Positions 17,301 through 26,376 of a stretch of 64,000 nt of DNA are shown in pieces. Both the position numbers and the translations under genes were made by a program. This DNA comes from Verrucomicrobiota bacterium. GTDB lineage: Bacteria; Verrucomicrobiota; Verrucomicrobiia; Verrucomicrobiales; Akkermansiaceae. The stretch is from NCBI GenBank assembly GCA_017301995.1, contig JAFLEH010000002.1, positions 318,083 to 382,082 on the forward strand. The letters run 5' to 3'. Every line of letters begins with the position of its first letter. Positions within the stretch are counted from its first letter, which is position 1. The notes beneath the pieces were generated by a model that worked only from the letters and a program-made list of their open reading frames with translations, was not told where the DNA came from and did no database searches.

Positions 17301-17937
17301 CCGCGTGCGCAGGCCTTCGGAAAAGGCCATTGATGGCGCGCCGATCGCCACCCGCCAGAACCGCTGGCAGGGGTACCGCAGGCTTACCCAAGGCCAGATC
17401 GACTCACTCGCGAAGGAAATCGTAAAGGAAGTCCGCGCGAGGGGGCCGTTCCTCTCTTTGGCGGACTTCGTCAACCGCGGATTCGGGCCGGAAAGCGAAC
17501 TCACCGCGATGGGTGCGATCCAGGCCGCGATCGAGCGGACCGACATCAACAACGCGGTCAAGGTTGACGGAAAGGAATTGGCTGGCACGGATGTTTCGCT
17601 GAATGGTTACAAGTCGGTCACTTCCGGCATCGGCAACAACGCCGTTTATGCCCCGGGTATGGTTTCCCAAGGCGATGTGCTTTCGTTGATCGGCTCGCGG
17701 ATCACCGTTCGCGGTGACACGTTCCGGATCCGCGGATATGGCGAGGCCCGCGACACTTCGGGCCGGCAGGTGCTTGCCAGCGCCTGGTGCGAAGCCGTCG
17801 TCCAGCGTGTGCCGGACTACGTCGATACGGCGGACAAGGCCACGGCGAAATTCGTTGACCTGAAAGCCGTGAACAAACGATTCGGACGCCGTTATGAAAT
17901 CGTCGCGTTCCGCTGGCTGAGCCCGTCGGAAGTGTGA
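14398..17937 (+). CDS. Verru_Chthon cassette protein A-like pilin-family protein
   Basis: About 1179 residues from the ATG at 14398; the open frame upstream is not convincing. It begins with a positively charged leader followed by RRGFALVIVLSMMILLTLLAVGLLSLSSVS (given here for residues about 17-46), a type IV prepilin/PilX-like N-terminus with Gly-Phe before the helix. The rest is a large extracytoplasmic region with many Arg/Trp/Tyr segments and no enzyme motif I recognise. Size, N-terminus and ALARSNARLAMLVALGELQ match the Verru_Chthon cassette protein A family of Verrucomicrobia. The usual B, C and D pseudopilin partners are not adjacent. It is probably anchored in the inner membrane and processed by a prepilin peptidase. 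Confidence 0.8.
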   Translation: MKTPFRKFRLRFPLGHRRGFALVIVLSMMILLTLLAVGLLSLSSVSLRASTQGNAMALARSNARLAMLVALGELQKTTGTDRAITAPAAGLDKRYPLGLTGTWTARDPKQETLTKDETDAKFQRWLASSPLYDSVIDPRKPPVATPGNTGVATLLGNGSLGKRKDRMQDDQRIAVQTSRVATTRQSGGFAWAVIDENAKSRVDLYFDEKSKKAWDNVARAGSPPIDGLGILTGWEKFTVSTENNGKLATNATVPMTTLVSKDDSAIYDPDVTVYSNSLMTDPVNGGLKKDLSMLSARALNSTETNARLYKYAGVVTDNVPSDPYLSLLTNYHNLYKRLGVRDGTLRPGPMQVAAKLPSRHTPYTPDASDPKKITITRAAPTEPLLTPSVVRVDIIFSMITRETHGGWRNRYGTARPYLLHMQYLPIVTLHNPYSVPIVFEGMKVSFKNLPVGFNFRVDDQPLSTRLVALNQMYVSYAGNDSASKDFGINLKPSATSSGGTTLTLEPGQTKIFGTPKVPPTWTWFNESPGSGSDGTHLFDWRNNYTTNFDMGPTMITPPQGGGAGFDIDWINPQPLQTAKGTAVATGNDVGMVSLVGTEKLGVQFGPYMSSASNGSFSVSIDLLRGGSEVRAGGIEVKYGDQARLNEILAKGKSVRFPDTRSFPETYPKPNVDPPIYTNTIYEGGNTPIKDYVKSKQFMIFSLAAKTTQESFIPARTLLTGNPSNNVAIIDLTKNKDPEGGVPLEMVMMPIRNGKAAIEENRGNQEGYFFGGNGSLNGTPRATFYEFPVMPAESLAQFRHANLAGSGFMPFTLYTVGESFAHPQIGTSVSRQTWTDRTVMLDHAYLANRALWDTYFLSTVADQSGPLFSSTKTFSKVLTDFFDEGIELPNRRFQPYNRGSNKTPESLKQTASGNPAYEELAAYLILNGGFNVNSASVDAWKAVLAALDEAEIETVLGAESASTGRYSLLRVRRPSEKAIDGAPIATRQNRWQGYRRLTQGQIDSLAKEIVKEVRARGPFLSLADFVNRGFGPESELTAMGAIQAAIERTDINNAVKVDGKELAGTDVSLNGYKSVTSGIGNNAVYAPGMVSQGDVLSLIGSRITVRGDTFRIRGYGEARDTSGRQVLASAWCEAVVQRVPDYVDTADKATAKFVDLKAVNKRFGRRYEIVAFRWLSPSEV

Positions 17938-17979
17938 TCGCCGCTTGACTGCCGCCGGGGAATCGCCACGCTCGCGCCG

Positions 17980-18714
17980 ATGAGAACTTTTGCCAAACTG
18001 TTGGGTTGTCTGCTGTTGACCGGCCCGTTGTGGGCCCAGGAGGATGCCAAGTCCGTGAAATTCCGGGTGCTTTGCTTCGAGCATGTGAAGGAAACCCAGA
18101 AGGGATTCGTCATGGGCGGCGGGGGCGAGAAACTCGACGTGGATTTCTTCATTGGCGGCTTCGGACCGCAGATGACCGGACGATTCGCCGGAGGGAAGGT
18201 CCGCTTCTACAATGAGAAACCCGGAACGGATGGCAAGGTGGTCCGCACGGTCGTCGGAGAAGGAAATCTCGCGGATTCTCCCGTGCAGGTGTTCTTCCTC
18301 CTTCCGGAAACCAAGCAGGGCGGTCCGGTCTATCGCGTGTTGGCCTTCGACGACGAGGAGAAATCCTTTCCGATGGGGGCCACCCGCGTGATCAATCTGG
18401 CCCCCTTCCAGATCCGGCTCAATCTCGCCGGTAGCGACCTCGCTCCCATCAAACCCGGCGGCATGTCGGTTTATCCTCAGGTCAAGGTCGTGGACGAGTG
18501 GAACATGTACACCGCCCGGATCGACTTCTTCGCCAAGGAACAGTGGGTTCCGGTGGCGACCCAGTCCTGGAAGGCGAGCGACCGCAAGCGGGACTGGGTG
18601 ATCACCCAAATGGACATGGCCACCAATTCCCCCGCCATTCGCCTGTATCAGGATATCCCGCCCTGGCGCGAGGAAGCGCTGCCCGTCGGTGGAGATTCCA
18701 AGAAAATCCCCTGA
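17980..18714 (+). CDS. Secreted protein downstream of Verru_Chthon A
   Basis: A 244-residue protein with a signal peptide (1-20, ending LWAQ). The mature part is beta-rich, with segments such as VQVFFLLPETK, YRVLAFDDEEKSFPMG, VINLAPFQIRLNLAG and WVPVATQSW. I recognise no catalytic motif. It starts 42 bp after the A gene and is likely co-transcribed; similar proteins often follow A-type genes in Verrucomicrobia, so it may act with it in the periplasm. Confidence 0.75.
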   Translation: MRTFAKLLGCLLLTGPLWAQEDAKSVKFRVLCFEHVKETQKGFVMGGGGEKLDVDFFIGGFGPQMTGRFAGGKVRFYNEKPGTDGKVVRTVVGEGNLADSPVQVFFLLPETKQGGPVYRVLAFDDEEKSFPMGATRVINLAPFQIRLNLAGSDLAPIKPGGMSVYPQVKVVDEWNMYTARIDFFAKEQWVPVATQSWKASDRKRDWVITQMDMATNSPAIRLYQDIPPWREEALPVGGDSKKIP

Positions 18715-18810
18715 ATCCTCGGAATTCCCCGGCGGTTCGCCTTTTCTCTCGTCAAACCCGCCGACCGGTGCTACGGTGCCGTCGCACGAAAATCGGAGTG
18801 TTCTTCCTAG

Positions 18811-19197
<387 letters not shown>

Positions 19198-19231
19198 TCC
19201 AACCGTTGGCCTCAGGGATAATCCCCGGCGG

Positions 19232-19251
19232 GAAGGCGGTCCGCCGCCTTC
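19232..19251 (+). terminator. Hairpin after glnB
   Basis: AAGGCGG-TCCG-CCGCCTT, a perfect 7-bp stem located 35 bases after the glnB stop. No run of T follows, so termination may be partly Rho dependent. Confidence 0.45.
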
Positions 19252-19320
19252 TCGTCCGCCGTTGACCTTTGATGCCGTCCGCCCCACCGGATTCCCCGTT
19301 TTTCCGCTCGATTCAGCGGC

Positions 19321-19600
19321 TCAACCCGAAATCCGAAGACTGGGGTAGTTTGGATGCTCGATTTGCCACTGAGAGACTGAGGGCCACTGAGGAAACTGAT
19401 TTTTTGGAGAAAAATGGGGAAGCACCGATTGATGAATGGGAAGGATTTCCCCATAATCAAAAATCACTTCAGTGGAATCAGTGGAATCAGTGATTTTCAG
19501 TTCCTCAGTGGAAAAATGGATGCACGGGTCATGCCAACTTCCGATTTCGGGTTCAATGGAGCCGCAATTTGACTTTCAAACTCGGATTTCGGGATGAAGG
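19321..19600. repeat. Dispersed intergenic repeat, copy A
   Basis: The gene-free stretch 19252-19706 carries this element. Its left end (AACCCGAAATCCGAAG, 19321-19338) recurs inverted at 19537-19556 and again at 19573-19596 (CTTTCAAACTCGGATTTCGGG). Inside, CACTGA/TCAGTG units are repeated as two opposed arms (about 19367-19400 and 19468-19510). The phrase GGTAGTTTGGATGCTCGATTT matches, in reverse complement, part of copy B at about 42550-42570. It looks like a diverged miniature element or repeat-derived relic; no protein is encoded. Confidence 0.6.
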
Positions 19601-19706
19601 GCGAAGGTCGTTCTGACTTCGTGGTGCGACCGTCCGGATCAGTCTGGCCCGCGGATGGGAGGCCGCAGACTGCTCATTTCCGGGCGAAAACGGCGGTGGC
19701 ACCGAT

Positions 19707-20597
19707 TCATGGTCCCCGTTTGCATGCCGACGGCGGCGTCCCTATATGTTTCCGGAACTGGCGTGAAAAGTAGAACGGATCGCTGTAACCGACCGCGAGG
19801 GCCGCTTCGCTGACGTTGTGCTGGCCCTGTTGGAGCAACGCCATGGCATGTTGGAGCCGAAGCCGCGTCAGCAGCGCCATCGGCGGCAGGCCGCTTTGGG
19901 TCCGGCAGAGTTCGGTGAAATGAGGCGCGCTCAGACCGGCCTCGCGGGCGAGTTCCCCCAACGTCCACTGCCGGGACATGTCGTCGCGCATCAGCGCGAG
20001 CACCCGCAGCAACCGCCGCTCGGCCGGATGGGATCGCTCGCCCGAACGCCGCTGGTGGACTTTCACCAGCCCTAACAGCCGCGCGAACGCGGTTGATAGC
20101 CCGATCAGGGCGGCCTCGCCGAATCCATGCGTCACATGTCGGAAGGTGTCCTCAAACGCCTCGAATACCGCCTCCGGATCGTTCACCGCGGTCACTCTGG
20201 ATGCCCCTCCAATTCCCAGGGCATCCAGATAGTCCCCGGCGCGCACCCCCCGGAAGTGGACCCAGAAAATCGTCCATGGAGAGCGGTCGTCGGCCCGGTA
20301 AAGGTGGGCCTGTTTCGGTGGGAGAAACAGAATCTCGCCAGGCCCGATCGTCCATTCCTTGCCGCCGGTTTGGCAGATCCCGGAACCCGCCATGCAGGCG
20401 ATCAGAATGTGTTGCGGCGTGCCATGCGGGCGCTCGACGAAGTGGCCTCCAGCCGCAGCAAAGTGCCCGATGTGGGTCACGCACAAGTCGCGTGTGACGG
20501 ACAGGCGGCCGGCCGCGGTGACCAGATGACGGGGCACGATCACCAGCCGTTGGCCGGGGAATCCCTCGGGACGTTTATCCGGGGTGGTATCGGACAT
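19707..20597 (-). CDS. AraC-family transcriptional regulator
   Basis: A 296-residue regulator. Residues about 30-170 form an AraC-type cupin sensor (FVERPHGTPQHILIAC, GGKEWTIGPGEILFLPP, WTIFWVHFRG). The C-terminal 100 residues hold two helix-turn-helix motifs: WTLGELAREAGLSAPHFTELCR and VSEAALAVGYSDPFYFSRQFRKHIG. It is divergent from the SSS symporter gene with 106 bp between, and so is the likely sugar-responsive activator of the symporter-DUF5107-DUF1080-GH2-GH27 cluster. Confidence 0.9.
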   Translation of the reverse strand: MSDTTPDKRPEGFPGQRLVIVPRHLVTAAGRLSVTRDLCVTHIGHFAAAGGHFVERPHGTPQHILIACMAGSGICQTGGKEWTIGPGEILFLPPKQAHLYRADDRSPWTIFWVHFRGVRAGDYLDALGIGGASRVTAVNDPEAVFEAFEDTFRHVTHGFGEAALIGLSTAFARLLGLVKVHQRRSGERSHPAERRLLRVLALMRDDMSRQWTLGELAREAGLSAPHFTELCRTQSGLPPMALLTRLRLQHAMALLQQGQHNVSEAALAVGYSDPFYFSRQFRKHIGTPPSACKRGP

Positions 20598-20703
20598 GCC
20601 CGCAGGCTGATCGAAATCCGCAGAATGTCCATGCTTTTCCTCCGATGCTGCATGGCGGATTGGTGGAAATCCCGCTAATCTCCGGGCGGATCAGCCAAGC
20701 CTC

Positions 20704-22272
20704 ATGAACATCAACCTTCAGGATATTGTCGTTTTCGCCGGGTTTTTCGCGGTGGTGATTGGTCTCAGCGTGTGGAAAAGCCGTCGTGCCGGGCGCGGTG
20801 AAGGAAGTTCGGATTTCTTTCTTGCCGGCCGCGGACTCACCTGGCCGTTGATCGGAATCTCCATTGTCGCGGCGAACATCTCCACCGAGCAAATGGTCGG
20901 CATGGCCGGCCAGGCGGCGGGTTCCACCGGACTCGCGGTGAGCTGCTGGCAATTGCTGGGCTCGGTGTTCATCGTGATCATCGCGATGACCCTGCTGCCG
21001 AAGTTCCTCCGCGCCGGGATCTACACCATGCCGGAGTATCTCGAGTACCGTTACAACACACTCACCCGTGGCATCATGGCTGTTCTAACCGTCGTCATTT
21101 ACGCAGTGGTGATGCTGCCCGCCGTACTGTATTCCGGCGGGCTTACCCTCCGCGCGATAACCGGCATGAACCTCACCCAGGCGGTATGGCTGATAGGACT
21201 GATCGGCGCGGGGTATTCCACGGTCGGCGGATTGAAGGCCATCGCTTGGGCGGATCTGGTGCAGGGATTGGCGTTGCTGGCCGGCGGATTGCTCATCTTC
21301 GTGCTGGGGTTGGAAAAAGTGGGCGGATGGGACAAATTCGCCACCGTGAACGAGGCGAAGCTCCACATGGTGCTGCCGGCCAACAATGCCGATCTTCCCT
21401 GGACGGGCGTGGTCGGTGGCATGTGGATCGTGATGATCTACTATTGCGGACTCAACCAGTTCATCGTGCAGCGCAATCTGGCCGCCAAATCGCTGAAACA
21501 CGGGCAACTCGGAATGATCTTCGCCGGCGGGTTGTGGCTGCTGGTGCCATTCGCCATCGTCATGCCGGGCCTGATGGCCCAGCAGTTGTTCGCCGACCGG
21601 CTCGGCAAGTCGGATGCGGCGTTTCCCGTGATGGTCACCCAGTTGATCCAGCCGGGTGTCCGCGGCTTCATCTACGCGGCCATCGCCGGGGCGGTGACCA
21701 GCACTTTGGCGTCGTTGCTCAATTCGGCATCGACCATTTCGACAATGGATGTCTATCGGAGGATGTTCCGGCCTCAGGCCACGGAAGGTTCCCTGGTGTG
21801 GCTCGGCAGAGGTCTAACGGTCGCGTTCGTGCTGGCCGGTTGCGCGATCGCCCCGATGCTGGATGATCCCAAATTCGGCGGCGTGTTCCAATACATCCAA
21901 CAATTCCAAGGATACATTTGGCCGGGTGTCGTGGCGGCATTCGTGATGCCGTTCGTCCTGCCGCGCGTGCCGGGAGTGGCCGGGGTCGCGGCGCTGGTCA
22001 CCGGGCCGCTGGCTTATGCCGCATTCCAGTTCACGGAAAAATCCGCCAAGAACCCTCTGGGGATCCATGAGATCCATTTCCTCCTTCAGGTTTTGCTGGC
22101 CTTCCTCATCGTCGCCGCGGTGATGGTTGCTCTAACCGCAATAATGCCGCGGAAGGAACCAAGCCGACTTCCGGTGCGCGAGGAAATCTCCCTGGAGACC
22201 GAACCGGTCGTAAAAATCGCCGGCGCCGCCGTCATCCTCGGAGTCATCGCGTTCTTCATCGCCTTCTGGTAA
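20704..22272 (+). CDS. Sodium:solute symporter (SSS/SGLT family)
   Basis: A 522-residue inner-membrane protein with about 13 hydrophobic helices. SSS features include FFLAGRGLTWPLIGISIVAANIS (residues about 39-61), EYLEYRYN, and GYSTVGGLKAIAWADLVQG (about 172-190). TSTLASLLNSASTISTMDVYRRM near 330-352 matches the sodium-binding helix region of SGLT-like transporters. It probably imports a sugar with Na+. It is first gene of the plus-strand cluster facing the AraC gene, with the next gene 43 bp downstream. Confidence 0.92.
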   Translation: MNINLQDIVVFAGFFAVVIGLSVWKSRRAGRGEGSSDFFLAGRGLTWPLIGISIVAANISTEQMVGMAGQAAGSTGLAVSCWQLLGSVFIVIIAMTLLPKFLRAGIYTMPEYLEYRYNTLTRGIMAVLTVVIYAVVMLPAVLYSGGLTLRAITGMNLTQAVWLIGLIGAGYSTVGGLKAIAWADLVQGLALLAGGLLIFVLGLEKVGGWDKFATVNEAKLHMVLPANNADLPWTGVVGGMWIVMIYYCGLNQFIVQRNLAAKSLKHGQLGMIFAGGLWLLVPFAIVMPGLMAQQLFADRLGKSDAAFPVMVTQLIQPGVRGFIYAAIAGAVTSTLASLLNSASTISTMDVYRRMFRPQATEGSLVWLGRGLTVAFVLAGCAIAPMLDDPKFGGVFQYIQQFQGYIWPGVVAAFVMPFVLPRVPGVAGVAALVTGPLAYAAFQFTEKSAKNPLGIHEIHFLLQVLLAFLIVAAVMVALTAIMPRKEPSRLPVREEISLETEPVVKIAGAAVILGVIAFFIAFW

Positions 22273-22315
22273 ACCGATTTCAAAGCTGAAATTTCGAATT
22301 TCAAATCCCATTTCC

Positions 22316-25300
22316 ATGTCTGTCACGGCCATTCTCGAACCACGCGTCATCCCGACCTATCCGGTCGGAAATCCGGAGAAAAACCCGGTGTATTTCGAAA
22401 AACGCGTTTATCAGGGATCCGATGGCAAGGTCTATCCGGTTCCGTTCATCGACAAAGTCCACGACGAACCGGTACCGATAACCTATCAGTCGGCGCGGCT
22501 GGAGAACGGTCTGGTCCGGCTGGTCATGCTGCCGGAAATCGGCGGCCGCATTCTGATCGGCCAGGACAAGGCGAACCGGGACTATGATTTCTTCTACCGG
22601 CAGGATGTGATCAAGCCGGCGCTCGTGGGCCTCGCAGGACCTTGGATTTCCGGCGGTGTCGAGTTCAACTGGCCCCAACACCACCGGCCAGGCACCTTCA
22701 TGCCCGCTGATCTCTCGATCGAGGAGGAGGAAGACGGCGCGCGCACGATCTGGTTTTCCGAGCACGACCCGCTTCATCGGATGAAAGGCATGCACGGCAT
22801 CCGGTTGCGGCCGGATTCGTCACTGATCGAGCTGCGGGGGCGACTCTACAACCGCACGCCGATCACACGGACGTTTCTCTGGTGGGCCAACGTGGCGGCC
22901 ATGGTGCATGACCGATACCAGTCGTTCTTCCCGCCCGACGTCCATTATGTTGCCGATCACGCCGTACGGGCGATGTCATCGTTTCCGCTCGCTGAGAATA
23001 CCTACTATGGGGTCGATTATGCGAATCGCCCCGGAGCGAACGACCTCGGATGGTACAAGAACATTCCGGTTCCGACAAGTTATATGATTTGCCAAACCGC
23101 TTTCGATTTCTTCGGCGGATACGATTTCATGGCGGACGGCGGATTCGTCCATGTGGCGGACCGGCATATCGCCCCGGGAAAAAAACAATGGACCTGGGGA
23201 AACCACGCGTTCGGCTACGCGTGGGACCGCGAGCTAACCGATTCAAACGGTCCCTACATCGAGCTGATGGCGGGCGTCTTTACCGACAACCAGCCGGATT
23301 TTTCCTATCTGGCGCCCTATGAGACCAAGACGTTCTCGCAGTTCTGGTGGCCGATCCGCGGGATCGGTCCGGTCCAGCAGGCGAATGAAACCGCCGCGCT
23401 GCGGATGGTGGTGCGCGATGATCGGACGCTTGAACTCGGCCTGTGCGTGTCATCCTCCGTTGAGGGAGCGCGGTTGATCGTCAGACGGGGTGGCGAGGTG
23501 CTGTTGGACCACCCGGTAACTCTCGCGCCGGGCGATTGCTGGAAACACGGCACGCTTCGGTTCGAGGGCGAGAATCCGGCGGAATTGTCCGCAACGCTCA
23601 TCGGAAATGATGGTGCCGTGCTGCTTTCTTATCAGCCAGTGGACCGTTCCACGCTGGTTCGTTCCCGCGAAGTCGCCACCGAGCCGCCCCCGCCGGAGGA
23701 CATCGCTTCCGCCGACGAGTTGTATTTCACCGGCGAGCACCTCGAACTCTATCGGCATCCCACCCGCTCGCCGGAGATCTATTGGCGCGAGGCATTGCGT
23801 CGGGACGACGGAGATTGCCGCTGCAACCTCGCCCTCGGACGCCGCGCGCTGCGAGACGGAAACCTGGAAATCGCGGAAAGGCATCTGCGCAAGGCGGTCG
23901 CGCGGCTAACCGCCAGACATCCGAATCCGGAAACCGGCGAGGCTCACTACTACCTCGGTCTAACGCTGGTGTTCCTCGGTCGTCAGGATGAGGCGTACGG
24001 CTATCTGGCGAAATCCGCGTGGAGCCAGGCATGGGCCGCGGCCGCGAACTATCAGCTTGCGTGTGTGGATTGTCGGAAAGCGGATTGGATGTCCGCCTGC
24101 CGCCATTTGGACGACGCGATTTGCGCCAACGGCGATCACCAGCAGGCGCAGGTCCTGCTGGCAGCGGTCCTGCGGCGGATGGGAGAACCTGGCGCGCTCA
24201 CAATCCTGCTGGATGTGTTGGAAGCCGATCCGCTCGATCATTGGGCGCGCCATGAGTTGACGCTCCACGGCGAGATTTCCGAAGGTGAGTTTCTGCGAGT
24301 CTGCCGCAACGACGCGCAGACGATCCTCGATGTGGCCTTCGACTACAGCGATGCGGGATTGTTGGATGAAGCTGCGGCGTTGTTGGAAAAGCACCTCGCG
24401 AATCCGGTGGTTCCGGCCGCCGTGCCCAATCCGCTCGCACGATCGGTATCCTGCCGGTATGTGCTCGCATGGCTCAGGAAGGATCCCGTTCTGTTGGAAG
24501 AAGCGCGAAAGCAATCGCCCGACTACTTTTTTCCCTCCCGTCTTCACGAGCAAATCGTTCTGGAGTGGGCCCTCCAACAACCGGGCGCCGACCCGGTGGC
24601 GGCCTACGGGCTTGGAAACCATCTCTATGATCGAAGGCGCCACGAGGAAGCGGTCGCGTGTTGGACCCGATCGGTAGCCGATGGCGCGGCATTCGCCACC
24701 GTTTTCCGCAATCTCGGGATCGCGGCATGGAACCGTGGGAACGATGGCAACCGTGCGCGGGAGTGCTATCTCCGAGCCTTGGAAATCGATCCGCACGATC
24801 CGCGGTTGGTATCCGAATACGATCAGCTTCGCGCCAAGCTCAATGATCCGCTGGAGGAACGGCTTGCGTTTCTGGAAGATCGGCTGGATCTGGTGCGGCT
24901 GCGGGACGACTGCTGTGTCTCGCTGGCGGGACTCTATAATCTAACCGGAAGGGCCGGCCGCGCGCTCGAATGGATCACGGGAAGACGCTTCCATCCATGG
25001 GAGGGCGGGGAAGGGGCGGTTCTCCGGCAGTTCACCACCTCACACCTTCTGCTAGGCGGACAGGCTCTCGACGCGGGCGATCCTGCGACGGCACTCGCGC
25101 ATTTCAGCGGCGCGATGGATACACCGGAATCGCTCGGCGAAGCCTATCATTTGCTGCAAGCCAAGGCGGATGTGAACTTCTGGTGCGGCATGGCGCTCAA
25201 GGCGCTCGGGCGCTCGGATGATGCCCGGGCCGCGTTCGAGTGGTCGGCGTCGGAGTCCGGCGACTTTGCGGAAATGGCGGTCACCGAGCACAGCCCGCTG

Positions 25301-25615
25301 AGCTATTACCGCGGTTTGTCGCTCAGGGAGTTGGGTCGGGAGACCGAAGCGCGCGGGTTGTTCGAATCGCTCCGGAAATATGCGAAAAGGAAGCTCTGCG
25401 AGACCGCCCGGATCGACTATTTCGCGACGTCTCTGCCGAATCTGCTGGTGTTTGAGGAGGACCTTCAGGCGCGGCGGGATGCCGAAAGCAATCTTTTGCT
25501 GGCGATGGCGCATCTTGGACTGGGTGAAACAGATGAGGCCCGCGAAGCGTTATGCAAGGTGCGGGCATTCACGAACTCCGATCTCCATGCCGCGCTTCTA
25601 TCAAACATCACCTGA
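22316..25615 (+). CDS. DUF5107 and TPR-repeat protein
   Basis: A 1099-residue protein without a signal peptide. The first about 400 residues match DUF5107 as I know it, a galactose-mutarotase-like beta-sandwich: PVYFEKRVYQGSDGKVYPVPF, RLVMLPEIGGRILIGQDK, GVEFNWPQHHRPGTFMP, WWANVAAMVHDRYQSFFPPDVHYVADH. The remaining about 600 residues are helical repeats of TPR type (for example GDCRCNLALGRRALRDGNLEIAERHLRKA, quoted about 500-528). Such proteins are common in sugar-utilisation loci and lack an established activity; cytoplasmic sugar binding or handling is inferred. Confidence 0.85.
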   Translation: MSVTAILEPRVIPTYPVGNPEKNPVYFEKRVYQGSDGKVYPVPFIDKVHDEPVPITYQSARLENGLVRLVMLPEIGGRILIGQDKANRDYDFFYRQDVIKPALVGLAGPWISGGVEFNWPQHHRPGTFMPADLSIEEEEDGARTIWFSEHDPLHRMKGMHGIRLRPDSSLIELRGRLYNRTPITRTFLWWANVAAMVHDRYQSFFPPDVHYVADHAVRAMSSFPLAENTYYGVDYANRPGANDLGWYKNIPVPTSYMICQTAFDFFGGYDFMADGGFVHVADRHIAPGKKQWTWGNHAFGYAWDRELTDSNGPYIELMAGVFTDNQPDFSYLAPYETKTFSQFWWPIRGIGPVQQANETAALRMVVRDDRTLELGLCVSSSVEGARLIVRRGGEVLLDHPVTLAPGDCWKHGTLRFEGENPAELSATLIGNDGAVLLSYQPVDRSTLVRSREVATEPPPPEDIASADELYFTGEHLELYRHPTRSPEIYWREALRRDDGDCRCNLALGRRALRDGNLEIAERHLRKAVARLTARHPNPETGEAHYYLGLTLVFLGRQDEAYGYLAKSAWSQAWAAAANYQLACVDCRKADWMSACRHLDDAICANGDHQQAQVLLAAVLRRMGEPGALTILLDVLEADPLDHWARHELTLHGEISEGEFLRVCRNDAQTILDVAFDYSDAGLLDEAAALLEKHLANPVVPAAVPNPLARSVSCRYVLAWLRKDPVLLEEARKQSPDYFFPSRLHEQIVLEWALQQPGADPVAAYGLGNHLYDRRRHEEAVACWTRSVADGAAFATVFRNLGIAAWNRGNDGNRARECYLRALEIDPHDPRLVSEYDQLRAKLNDPLEERLAFLEDRLDLVRLRDDCCVSLAGLYNLTGRAGRALEWITGRRFHPWEGGEGAVLRQFTTSHLLLGGQALDAGDPATALAHFSGAMDTPESLGEAYHLLQAKADVNFWCGMALKALGRSDDARAAFEWSASESGDFAEMAVTEHSPLSYYRGLSLRELGRETEARGLFESLRKYAKRKLCETARIDYFATSLPNLLVFEEDLQARRDAESNLLLAMAHLGLGETDEAREALCKVRAFTNSDLHAALLSNIT

Positions 25616-25623
25616 CTCACGCC

Positions 25624-26328
25624 ATGAAACACTATGCCCTGACATGCCTGCTGATCGTATCCGGAATCCTCCATGCCGCGGAACCGGTGCGTCCGCTGAT
25701 AGACGACACGCAACCCGGTTTCCGGGATCTCGTCGCGGCGGATTTCACCAAAGTGAACAGCGCGGACGACACCTGGTCATGGAAAGACGGAGTGTTGGCC
25801 TGCACTGGACAGCCGGTCAGCGTGCTCCGCACCGCGAAAGAATATAGGAACTTCGAAATGATCGTGGAATGGAGCCATCAGAAGCCGGCCGGGAACTCGG
25901 GCGTGTTCGTGTGGGCCACACCCGAGTCGATCCAACAGCTCACGGCTGATGCCAAACCCGGACTGCCGAAGGGCATCGAGGTGCAGATTCTCGATCATGC
26001 GTTCACCGACCAGATGAAGGCTGCCGGGAAGAAGACGGACTGGTTCGGCACCAATGGCGATGTGTTTGCCGTAGGTGTGAAGATGAAACCGTTTCCTCCT
26101 CTATCACCGAATGGGAGCCGCAGTTTTCCCCGGAAGAATCTCGCGAAAGGGCACGGCGAATGGAACCAATACTACATCCGCGCGATCAACGGCGAAGTCC
26201 GCCTGTGGGTCAACGGCGAGGAGGTTTCCGGCGGCACCGGCTGTGAACCGGCTCAGGGCTATCTGTGCCTGGAAAGCGAAGGTTCTCCCATTCTGTTCAA
26301 AAAACTGCGGATCCGCGAGTTGCCGTGA
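25624..26328 (+). CDS. DUF1080 (3-keto-disaccharide hydrolase-like) secreted protein
   Basis: A 234-residue protein; ATG at 25624 gives signal peptide residues 1-19 (ending LHAA). The jelly-roll DUF1080 fold shows WSWKDGVLACTGQPVSVLRT, NFEMIVEWSHQKPAGNSGVFVWA, GIEVQILDHAF, GEWNQYYIRAINGEVRLWVNGEEV and GYLCLESEGSPILFKKLRIREL. Members act in the periplasm or at the surface on polysaccharide or 3-keto sugar intermediates. It is 8 bp after the DUF5107 gene and 48 bp before GH2, so operonic. Confidence 0.9.
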   Translation: MKHYALTCLLIVSGILHAAEPVRPLIDDTQPGFRDLVAADFTKVNSADDTWSWKDGVLACTGQPVSVLRTAKEYRNFEMIVEWSHQKPAGNSGVFVWATPESIQQLTADAKPGLPKGIEVQILDHAFTDQMKAAGKKTDWFGTNGDVFAVGVKMKPFPPLSPNGSRSFPRKNLAKGHGEWNQYYIRAINGEVRLWVNGEEVSGGTGCEPAQGYLCLESEGSPILFKKLRIRELP

Positions 26329-26376
26329 TTGATTTCTCGGCCAGAGCGTCAACTTGATACTTCTAACTCACTATTC

